The notes under the pieces are model-generated. The model was not told the DNA's origin. It saw nothing but the letters and a program-made list of their open reading frames with translations, and searched no databases. Position numbers and translations under genes: made by a program. A stretch of 7,508 bases of DNA from assembly GCA_964542765.1 (NCBI GenBank), contig CAZIVO010000141.1, positions 1-7,508 on the forward strand. The letters run 5' to 3'. The DNA is from CAZIVO01 sp964542765 (GTDB taxonomy: Bacteria > Planctomycetota > UBA1135 > UBA2386). The first letter of the stretch is position 1; every line of letters starts with the position of its first letter. Shown here one piece after another: positions 1-5,160 of the stretch.

Positions 1-1
1 T

Positions 2-190
2 CAGCTGTACGATCTCCGTGCCGGCGGTGCGGATGCTCCGGACGGGTTTGTGGCGAAGGTTCAGCCGGAGAGTCCAGGAAGGCTTTCCATGGACGCGATC
101 CGAAGATCCATCGTGGATGTGAGAATGACCGAGGAGGAATACCGAGCCTTTGGCGAATCTTTTGCGGAAGTCGATCCTGCTCCCGGTTGA
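2..190 (+). CDS. C-terminal fragment of an unidentified protein
   Basis: An open frame enters from the left edge and ends at TGA 188-190, leaving 62 codons. It is preferred over the other open frame here because its codons are rich in G at the first position and encode a typical acidic soluble tail (for example VDVRMTEEEYRAF near the end). The start lies outside the window. I recognise no domain: a short GFVAKVQPESPG stretch loosely recalls a PDZ-like loop, but that is too little to name a family. It ends 58 bases before the preferred start of the FlhG/MinD-like gene, on the same strand, so the two could be co-transcribed. No function is assigned. Confidence 0.6.
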   Translation, partial: QLYDLRAGGADAPDGFVAKVQPESPGRLSMDAIRRSIVDVRMTEEEYRAFGESFAEVDPAPG

Positions 191-239
191 TTTCCGGTGA
201 TCTTTCCGGGCTCGCCTTCCGAGGGTGATCTCGAAGGGT

Positions 240-244
240 AGGAG
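240..244 (+). promoter_or_regulatory. Shine-Dalgarno of the FlhG/MinD-like gene
   Basis: AGGAG sits four bases before GTG 249. The in-frame alternative GTG at 225 has GAGG directly abutting it with no spacer, which would not work as a ribosome site. This decides for the start at 249, although the spacing is on the short side. Confidence 0.45.
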
Positions 245-248
245 TGGT

Positions 249-1166
249 GTGAGGAGGCGATCTCTGGGTAAGCGAGGGACTCAGCAGGAAGCCGGCGTTT
301 TTCGTCGGCTGCTGGGGGGACCTCGCGAAGAGGAGCAGCGTCCCTTGCTGCGAGCACCCATTGTGGCTGTCGCCAGCGGCAAGGGTGGTACCGGCAAGTC
401 CTTCTTCGCGACCAATCTGGCGGTGGCCATGTCGGATCTTCAGAAGCGGGCTCTGCTGGTGGACTGTGACTTCGGCCTCGGCAATGCGCATCTGCTCCTC
501 GATGTGTATCCCCGCCAGACCTTGCAGCATGTTTTGGATGGCCACGCGACGATGCGGGAGGTTCTTGTTCGGACGCGCTTCGGGCCGAGTTTTATCCCTG
601 GAGGATCGGGGATCAGCCGCATGGCTGACCTGAGCGGCGACCAGTTGATGTGCTTTGTGCGAGGTCTCGAAGCCGTGGCTGTCGATAGGGATGCGGTCTT
701 GCTCGATACTGCTGCCGGGATTTCGCCACAGACGATTGCGATCTTGAGCGTTGTCGATCATGTCGTGATCGTGACGAATCCGGAGATTGCTGCGCTGACC
801 GATGCCTATGGCCTCATCAAGTGTATTTCTCGCCAGACTCCCCATCCGCCGATCTCGGTCGTGCTCAACCGTGTTGCTGAGCCCGGGGCAGGGCTGGAAC
901 CGCAGCGGAAGCTTGCCGAAATCTCTCGTCGTTTTTCGGGGTGCGAAATCCATTTCCTGGGGGAGATTCCCGAGGAGGCAGTCGTCACCCAAAGACGACG
1001 GCATTCCCCTCTCGTGGTCAGCCACCCTGAATGTGAAGCCGCATGCGCGATCAAGAAGATCCTGGGGGAGTTGACCCGGAAGATGGAGGGGATGTGCCGA
1101 CGAGCGGTGGACCCTGGGGATTCTCTGGGGATGAGGTTCCGTCAGCGGCTTCATCGAACCCCCTGA
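249..1166 (+). CDS. FlhG/MinD-family P-loop ATPase
   Basis: Deviant Walker-A ATPase of the MinD/ParA/FlhG group, which act as membrane- or partner-bound switches placing flagella, division sites or other cell structures. Numbering from GTG 249 (305 residues): Walker A KGGTGKS at 45-51 with the signature lysine K45 and catalytic-type K50; the DCDFGLGNAH loop at 72-81; Walker B ending in D153 (LLDTAAGIS); and the NPEIAALTDAYGLIK stretch at about 177-191, typical of FlhG/MinD proteins. Residues 12-24 (QQEAGVFRRLLGG) resemble the DQAxxLRxL activator helix that FlhG uses to stimulate the GTPase FlhF, so FlhG is favoured over MinD. The C-terminal tail is basic, but I cannot confirm an amphipathic membrane-targeting helix. 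No flagellar or division gene is seen nearby. An alternative start is GTG 225, giving 313 residues. Its 3' end overlaps the next gene. The family is secure, the exact role is inferred. Confidence 0.88.
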   Translation: MRRRSLGKRGTQQEAGVFRRLLGGPREEEQRPLLRAPIVAVASGKGGTGKSFFATNLAVAMSDLQKRALLVDCDFGLGNAHLLLDVYPRQTLQHVLDGHATMREVLVRTRFGPSFIPGGSGISRMADLSGDQLMCFVRGLEAVAVDRDAVLLDTAAGISPQTIAILSVVDHVVIVTNPEIAALTDAYGLIKCISRQTPHPPISVVLNRVAEPGAGLEPQRKLAEISRRFSGCEIHFLGEIPEEAVVTQRRRHSPLVVSHPECEAACAIKKILGELTRKMEGMCRRAVDPGDSLGMRFRQRLHRTP

Positions 1167-1639
1167 ACCCGGCGTCACGCCGCAGGCTGGTCGTGTGGGT
1201 CATGGCCATGATCACCATGTTTGCCCTCTTGCGACTCACTGCTTCGGGGATGTCTTTGGCCGTGGCGGTTCCCTCGAAGTTCGCATGGTCGTATCGCGTC
1301 GATCTCAATACTGCGCCGATCCCCGAATTGATGACCCTTCCTGGCATAGGCCGGTCTCGGGCCTCGGCGATCATCTTGCATCGTGTTCGGCATGGGCGGT
1401 TTCGCGCGATCGAGGAGTTGCTCGAGATCGACGGTTTTGGCTCGAGTGCCTTGCAACTGATCGAGGGATTGGTCAGAGATCCCTGTTCCACGGAGTCGCC
1501 TGAGAACGTGGCTTCGGATAATGTCCCCTACATCGATGCAGCTCGACATGGTGGCCGTCAGGGAGTCGGTGAGACGCGCGCTCCGGGAGGATCTGGGAGA
1601 CGCCGGGGATCTGACCACGGAAGTCAGCGGGGTAGGTGA
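1094..1639 (+). CDS. membrane-anchored helix-hairpin-helix (ComEA-like) protein
   Basis: Small protein with a single membrane anchor followed by a ComEA-type DNA-binding module. From GTG 1094 (181 residues): RRR at 29-31 precedes a hydrophobic helix at about 32-57, then VDLNTAP at 69-75, the first hairpin LPGIGRSRA at 82-90, and a second LLEIDGFGSSAL around 109-120. In ComEA this module binds DNA non-specifically during uptake, with the domain outside the membrane; related HhH proteins have other or unknown roles. The GTG at 1094 has GGAGG four bases upstream; ATG 1043, GTG 1193 and ATG 1202 are alternatives. The gene overlaps the ATPase gene by 73 bases from this start and nadC by up to 119 bases. 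Residues ~143-181 are Gly/Arg-rich and look like nadC read out of frame, so the native end may be near 1500 or a frameshift may be present. No other competence gene is visible. Confidence 0.75.
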   Translation: MPTSGGPWGFSGDEVPSAASSNPLNPASRRRLVVWVMAMITMFALLRLTASGMSLAVAVPSKFAWSYRVDLNTAPIPELMTLPGIGRSRASAIILHRVRHGRFRAIEELLEIDGFGSSALQLIEGLVRDPCSTESPENVASDNVPYIDAARHGGRQGVGETRAPGGSGRRRGSDHGSQRGR

Positions 1640-2399
1640 GCAAAGGAAGCAGGCTCGCATCATCGCGCGTTCCGATGGTTTCCTTGCCGGTGTGGCGATT
1701 GCTGAGGAGTGTTTTCGGGCCTGCGATCCCGATGTGGAGGTCGCCGCCTTGCAAGATGATGGCGATCGGATCACGTCGGGCGTGGTGGTCATGATCGTGA
1801 TAGGCAAGGCATCAGCCCTGCTGGCGGCCGAGAGGACGGCATTGAACTACATGCAGCGCCTGTCCGGGATTGCCACGCGAACGGGCGCTTTCGTTGCTGC
1901 TATTGCAGGGACGGGTGCGCGCATCTTTGACACGCGCAAGACCACTCCCGGGATGCGAGCCTTCGAGAAGTACGCGGTTGCCGTGGGAGGGGGGGCGAAC
2001 CATCGATTTGGCCTGTTCGATCAGGTTCTTCTGAAGGAGAACCACTTTGCTCTCACGGACACGGTCTACGAAGAGGTTGTGCAGCGGGCTGTGGCACAGT
2101 CCCGGGGTGTTGTCATTGCAGAGGCTCGAAATGTGCTCGAGGCCTGTGCCGCTGTCTGCGGTGGTGCAGGAGTCGTGTTGCTCGATAATTTTTCACCAGG
2201 TCCGGAGTTGCGATCGGCAGTGAAGGCTTGCCGAGCGCAGGCGCGGGATTTGGGTCGCGAGGTGGAGATCGAGGCTTCTGGAGGGGTCTCGCTCAAGACG
2301 GTGCGGCGTTTTGCAGAATGTGGTGTGGATCGCATCTCCGTGGGTGCGCTGACACATTCTGTCGAGGCGCTGGATGTATCGATGTTGATGGGAGAGTAG
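1521..2399 (+). CDS. nadC: nicotinate-nucleotide pyrophosphorylase (quinolinate phosphoribosyltransferase)
   Basis: Converts quinolinate and PRPP to nicotinate mononucleotide, CO2 and PPi in de novo NAD synthesis; a cytosolic type II phosphoribosyltransferase, dimeric or higher. The 292 residues are a normal length. Visible motifs in order: ALREDLGDAGDLTTE at about 20-34; ERTALNYMQRLSG at 104-116, with R105 that reaches into the partner subunit's site in this family; DTRKTTPG at 137-144; KYAVAVGGGANHR at 150-162; LLKENH with K172; E201 (AEARN) and D222 (LLDNF), expected metal/PRPP ligands; and EASGGVS at 251-257 followed by ISVGALTHS. All substrate-binding positions I can identify are present, so the enzyme should be active. 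No clear Shine-Dalgarno precedes ATG 1521; ATG 1536 and ATG 1548 are also possible, the last still keeping the whole domain. Lack of an own ribosome site and overlap with the HhH frame suggest translational coupling. nadA and nadB are not in the window. Confidence 0.96.
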   Translation: MSPTSMQLDMVAVRESVRRALREDLGDAGDLTTEVSGVGEQRKQARIIARSDGFLAGVAIAEECFRACDPDVEVAALQDDGDRITSGVVVMIVIGKASALLAAERTALNYMQRLSGIATRTGAFVAAIAGTGARIFDTRKTTPGMRAFEKYAVAVGGGANHRFGLFDQVLLKENHFALTDTVYEEVVQRAVAQSRGVVIAEARNVLEACAAVCGGAGVVLLDNFSPGPELRSAVKACRAQARDLGREVEIEASGGVSLKTVRRFAECGVDRISVGALTHSVEALDVSMLMGE

Positions 2400-2440
2400 A
2401 ACCGAGGCTCGGTTCGAGAAGGAGTCCTTGTCCCGGAACC
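2399..2440 (+). promoter_or_regulatory. inverted repeats after nadC, mutually exclusive pairings
   Basis: GAACCGAGGCTCGGTTC (2399-2415) is an inverted repeat with 8-base arms around one central G; as RNA it gives a 7-bp stem with a 3-base loop starting on the last base of the nadC stop codon. The right half GGTTC (2411-2415) can instead pair with a second GAACC at 2436-2440, enclosing a small AAGGA-TCCTT repeat. No T-run follows, so it is not a classical intrinsic terminator. It may mark the 3' end of the nadC message or an attenuator-like switch before the VanZ-like gene. Confidence 0.35.
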
Positions 2441-2507
2441 ATCAGGATCTTCATTACGATTTGAGTGAGGCAGACCATTCTTGGCGATGGCTTTGGCTCG
2501 AGGGTGA

Positions 2508-2978
2508 ATGGGCGTGATCGAACGGCTCAGGCGATGGATTCAGGTTTGGTCGGGGATGTCCTTGTGGGTGCGGACCTCGGTTGCCGCCGGCTGGGCCGGT
2601 TTCATATGGTGGAACTCGTCGGGGGTGCGCATCACGGACGGCCTGGTGAACGTCCCTTACCTGTGGAATCTTCTGCATGCACCGGTCTTCGGGGTGCTTG
2701 CCGGTCTGATCATGATGTGTTTGGCCGGATCGGCGTTTCGACGGGCTGGGCTTGCCGTGATCGGGGCCGTGATCTGGGGGGTGATCGACGAGGTCCATCA
2801 GGGTTACGTTCCCGGTCGGCATGCGGATCCATGGGATGCGCTGACGGATGCCTTCGGGGCAGGTTTGTTTGTCGGATTGCTTGCCTGGGTGCAGTCCGGA
2901 GATGCGCGAGGGTTGCGTGTGGCCTTGCTTTTTTTCCTTGGCGTTCTGATTTCGGCGGCGCTGGCGACCTGGTGCTGA
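2508..2978 (+). CDS. VanZ-like membrane protein
   Basis: 156-residue integral membrane protein with about five hydrophobic segments (roughly 19-36, 52-74, 80-94, 112-128, 136-153). The VanZ-family fingerprint is clear: H57 in the LLHAPVFG segment, then D94 E95 with Q98 in DEVHQGYVPGR (94-104), followed by DPWDALTDAFGAG (107-119) at the mouth of the next helix. VanZ itself confers low-level teicoplanin resistance by an unsettled mechanism, and most family members are uncharacterised, so no resistance role should be read into this one. ATG 2508 is preceded by GAGG with a four-base spacer. The gene stands alone between nadC and a small exported protein, 108 bases after nadC, with a strong hairpin shortly downstream. 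No van or glycopeptide-resistance genes lie around it, which argues for a housekeeping envelope role (inference). Confidence 0.85.
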   Translation: MGVIERLRRWIQVWSGMSLWVRTSVAAGWAGFIWWNSSGVRITDGLVNVPYLWNLLHAPVFGVLAGLIMMCLAGSAFRRAGLAVIGAVIWGVIDEVHQGYVPGRHADPWDALTDAFGAGLFVGLLAWVQSGDARGLRVALLFFLGVLISAALATWC

Positions 2979-3001
2979 TGTCACCTCGAATGGTTGTGCG
3001 G

Positions 3002-3033
3002 CATCTGTGGGACTGAGACTGTCCTCGCAGATG
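3002..3033 (+). terminator. strong stem-loop after the VanZ-like gene, no U-tract
   Basis: CATCTGTG (3002-3009) pairs with CGCAGATG (3026-3033) through seven Watson-Crick pairs and one G-U pair. The stem continues, past a single bulged T3025, as GGAC (3010-3013) with GTCC (3021-3024), closing a 7-base loop (3014-3020). This is a 12-bp hairpin beginning 24 bases after the VanZ-like stop. The bases that follow (GACATTCC) are not a T-run, so it may act as a U-less terminator, an RNA 3'-end stabiliser or a processing site. Confidence 0.4.
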
Positions 3034-3116
3034 GACATTCCGGCTGCTGCGGAGCGTGATATAGCCTGAATGGATCGAAATCGACGTGGCACGCGATTCG
3101 CTTTGGACAGGCTGTC

Positions 3117-3494
3117 ATGTTGAAACCATTGATTGCCTTGGCGGCCCTGTGTGGGCTGAGTTTTTCTGCTGCTGCGCAATCGCGCGTGACCGCTCAACTG
3201 GGCGATCGCCTGCGGGTTGGCGTGACGGCGGAGCATCGCGGATTTTCGGGGCGGAGTTCCCGCGTCATTTTGCGATACCGGCCGCCCTCGGTGGGCGGAT
3301 ACTGGAAGTCGCTACAGGAGCGGATCTGGCAGCCCGGATACTGGCAGCGGCGGCATGTTCCGGCCCGGTGGGGGTGGAAGATCAATTCCCCGGGACGTCG
3401 CTTCTGGGGGCTGATTCGCAGCGAGCATTGGGAAAATCACTGGGTTGCGGGCCGGTGGATCACGCGGACTCGCCGTGTCTGGGTGAGCTACTGA
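3117..3494 (+). CDS. small exported Trp-rich protein with WxxGxW-type repeats
   Basis: 125-residue protein with a textbook signal peptide: K3, a hydrophobic core LIALAALCGLSFSA at 5-18, and a likely cleavage after the AAA or AAAQ at 18-21. The mature part is strongly basic and carries ten tryptophans, all in the last half (63, 71, 76, 85, 87, 97, 105, 109, 114, 122). The motifs GYW (61-63), WQPGYW (71-76), VPARW (81-85) and WVAGRW (109-114) repeat a W-x-x-G-x-W/Y-W-like pattern known from small secreted proteins annotated as WXXGXW or YXWXPGXW repeat proteins, whose function is unknown. It has no lipobox at the cleavage site and no recognisable catalytic residues, so an envelope or extracellular structural or binding role is only a guess. 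The ATG at 3117 has just an AGG five bases upstream. It lies 30 bases before purB but is functionally unrelated to it as far as can be seen. Confidence 0.78.
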   Translation: MLKPLIALAALCGLSFSAAAQSRVTAQLGDRLRVGVTAEHRGFSGRSSRVILRYRPPSVGGYWKSLQERIWQPGYWQRRHVPARWGWKINSPGRRFWGLIRSEHWENHWVAGRWITRTRRVWVSY

Positions 3495-3502
3495 CTGGGA
3501 AC

Positions 3503-3540
3503 GATCGCCCATGACCGTCACAATATGGTCATGGGTGATT
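3503..3540 (+). promoter_or_regulatory. stem-loop covering the purB translation start
   Basis: CCCATGACC (3508-3516) and GGTCATGGG (3527-3535) are perfect 9-base inverted repeats separated by 10 bases. As RNA the stem extends outward to GATCGCCCATGACC (3503-3516) with GGTCATGGGTGATT (3527-3540): 14 consecutive pairs of which two are G-U. ATG 3525 straddles the loop and stem, and ATG 3531 lies wholly in the stem. No U-tract follows and no Shine-Dalgarno precedes purB, so it is more plausibly a translation-control hairpin or a dyad operator than a terminator. Confidence 0.5.
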
Positions 3541-4970
3541 CATCCCAAAGCCAGCGATTCAGCAGCCCGTTGATTGACCGGTACGCGGGTCAGAATATGA
3601 CCCGGCTATTCTCGCCGATGGAGCGGACGCGAGCTTGGCGAGATATGTGGATCGCTCTGGCCCAAGCGCAGCACGAACTCGGGCTGCCCGTCACGGCTGA
3701 ACAGATCGAGGATCTGCGAGAGCACCGAGAAGATATAGACCTCGATCGCGTTGCCGAACTGGAGAAGGATCTGCGTCACGATGTGATGGCTCACGTGCAT
3801 CATTTTGGCGAGTGTGCTCCCAGTGCGAAGGGCATCATTCATCTGGGGGCGACCAGCGCGTTCGTGACCGATAACGCGGATCTCATCATCTACCGTAAGG
3901 CGCTCCAGGAAATTGAACGCAGGCTGTGTCGGGCGATCGCTGCGCTCGCAACGTTCGCGCGCGAGCATCGAGATCTGGCATGCCTGGGGTACACTCACTT
4001 TCAGGTGGCGCAGCCGGTCACCGTCGGTAAGCGAGCTTGCTTGTGGTTGCAAGACCTCCTGCTCGACCTCGATGAGGTACGGCGGATTGTGCAATGGCTG
4101 CCTTGCCGTGGGGTCAAGGGGACAACAGGAACCCAGGCATCGTTTCTTTCTCTCTTCGATGGCGATCACGACAAGGTTCGTGCGCTCGATGTGAAGGTTG
4201 CGGCCGCGATCGGCTTTGAGAGTGTGATTCCGGTCAGCGGGCAGACTTACACCCGCAAGCTCGACTGGACGATCCATCAGGCCCTGTCGGGTATCGCCCA
4301 GTCGACGGCCAAGTTTGCCAACGACCTGCGGCTCCTTTCCCACGAGGGCGAAGTCGAGGAGCCGAGCGAGGCATCTCAAGTGGGGTCATCTGCGATGCCG
4401 TACAAGAAGAATCCCATGCGTTGCGAGAGGATCAATTCGCTCGCACGCTATGCCATGGCCGCAGCGGATACTGCGGCGCAGACGGCGGCCGCGCAGTGGC
4501 TCGAGCGGACGCTGGATGATTCCGCTATCCGTCGGATTGCCTTGCCCGAGAGCATGCTGGCGATCGATGCCATCTTGATCCTCGTCGAGAATGTCTCTTC
4601 GGGGATGGTGGTGTTTCCGCGCGTCATCGAGAAGAAACTCGAAGAGAAGCTACCGTTCCTTGCCAGCGAGGAGATCTTGATGGCGGGGGTGCGTGCTGGT
4701 GGTGATCGGCAGGTTCTCCATGAGCGCTTGCGTGTGCATGCGTGGGAGGCTGCGCGAAGGGTCAAGGAGGAGGGGGTCAATCCGCTCCTGGACCTGATCG
4801 GTGCAGACCCGGCTTTTTCGGCGATTGCCGATGGGCTCGGGCAACTCCTCGATCCGGCACGTTTTGTCGGCAGGGCTCCCGCGCAGGTGAGTGAATTCTT
4901 GTCGAGCGAGGTGGAGCCCCGACTGGCGGGTTTTGCCGGCGATGAAGAGCCTGACGAATTGCGTGTCTGA
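3525..4970 (+). CDS. purB: adenylosuccinate lyase, eukaryotic-like type
   Basis: Removes fumarate from SAICAR in IMP synthesis and from adenylosuccinate in AMP synthesis; a cytosolic homotetramer of the fumarase/aspartase superfamily. The 481 residues and whole layout follow vertebrate ADSL more closely than the shorter B. subtilis-type PurB, judged from memory: SPLIDRYAG near the N-terminus (14-22), LRHDVMAHVHHFGE (83-96), IIHLGATS (104-111), LGYTHFQ with catalytic-type H158, RGVKGTTGTQASF (195-207), GQTYTRK (239-245), and the flexible signature loop SSAMPYKKNP (288-297) with catalytic-type S289, then QWLERTLDDSA. All expected active residues are present. A small difference is V161 after THFQ, where vertebrate enzymes have proline. 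ATG 3525 and ATG 3531 both keep the conserved N-terminus; neither has a Shine-Dalgarno and both lie in a strong hairpin, so translation may be structure-controlled or coupled to the gene 30 bases upstream. Confidence 0.96.
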   Translation: MVMGDSSQSQRFSSPLIDRYAGQNMTRLFSPMERTRAWRDMWIALAQAQHELGLPVTAEQIEDLREHREDIDLDRVAELEKDLRHDVMAHVHHFGECAPSAKGIIHLGATSAFVTDNADLIIYRKALQEIERRLCRAIAALATFAREHRDLACLGYTHFQVAQPVTVGKRACLWLQDLLLDLDEVRRIVQWLPCRGVKGTTGTQASFLSLFDGDHDKVRALDVKVAAAIGFESVIPVSGQTYTRKLDWTIHQALSGIAQSTAKFANDLRLLSHEGEVEEPSEASQVGSSAMPYKKNPMRCERINSLARYAMAAADTAAQTAAAQWLERTLDDSAIRRIALPESMLAIDAILILVENVSSGMVVFPRVIEKKLEEKLPFLASEEILMAGVRAGGDRQVLHERLRVHAWEAARRVKEEGVNPLLDLIGADPAFSAIADGLGQLLDPARFVGRAPAQVSEFLSSEVEPRLAGFAGDEEPDELRV

Positions 4971-4989
4971 CTGCCAATCTGGCAGTTTC
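4971..4989 (+). terminator. terminator-like hairpin after purB
   Basis: Immediately after the purB stop, CTGCCA (4971-4976) pairs with TGGCAG (4980-4985) around an ATC loop, and A4970 can pair with T4986. A short TTTC follows. The stem is compact but the T-run is only three bases, so this is at best a weak intrinsic terminator separating purB from clpB. Confidence 0.4.
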
Positions 4990-5160
4990 AGGCCGAGTTC
5001 CGTCGTCATGGATAGTGATGTAAACCATTTTGATAAATGGGATTACAGATCTTTTCCCGCCTAGAATTCCTGGCACACGGTATGCAATGTCAGGGGTGCG
5101 TTCAGGGCCTCGTGTTCTCGATGAAGCCCGGAGACATCGCATGCATCAGGAGGGAATCAG
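4990..5160 (+). promoter_or_regulatory. clpB leader and probable promoter region
   Basis: About 170 non-coding bases with an AT-rich patch unusual for this window. CCATTT (5025-5030) and AAATGG (5035-5040) form a 6-bp inverted repeat around TGAT, a possible operator half-site pair. TAGAAT at 5062-5067 is a fair -10-like hexamer, but no matching -35 lies at the right distance; TTGATA at 5030-5035 is 26 bases away. I find no CIRCE element (the TTAGCACTC dyad) and no convincing sigma-32 box. A promoter is expected here from the terminator-like hairpin before and the strong RBS after, but its elements are not resolved. Confidence 0.35.
5148..5154 (+). promoter_or_regulatory. Shine-Dalgarno of clpB
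   Basis: AGGAGGG with a six-base spacer to ATG 5161; the strongest ribosome site in the window. It favours ATG 5161 over the in-frame ATG 5167, which would be 12 bases away. Confidence 0.8.

Noticed and set aside
1175..1807. Minus-strand open frame across the HhH/nadC junction
   Set aside because: Considered as an alternative explanation for the overlap, but its Ser/Arg-rich translation has no recognisable domain, while both + strand frames carry conserved motifs.
2508..2978. Glycopeptide-resistance locus suggested by the VanZ similarity
   Set aside because: No vanHAX, vanRS or ligase genes are nearby, and VanZ-like proteins are widespread in bacteria without resistance roles.
3032..3065. 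Possible promoter: TGGACA and TATAGC before the Trp-rich protein gene
   Set aside because: The spacer would be 22 bases and the -10 matches only four of six positions; part of it lies in the hairpin arm. Not strong enough to annotate.
2454..3236. Long minus-strand open frame (260 codons) antisense to the VanZ-like gene
   Set aside because: Its translation is rich in Arg, Pro, His and Gln without domain pattern, and the + strand gene on the same bases has a clear VanZ motif. It is a GC-rich shadow.
3606..4379. Minus-strand open frame inside purB
   Set aside because: The opposite strand encodes an unambiguous adenylosuccinate lyase; the antisense product shows no motif or ribosome site.
4990..5160. 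ROSE-like or other RNA thermometer in the clpB leader
   Set aside because: A CCTC at 5108-5111 could pair with GAGG in the Shine-Dalgarno, but only over four bases across a long loop. No convincing SD-sequestering stem is visible.
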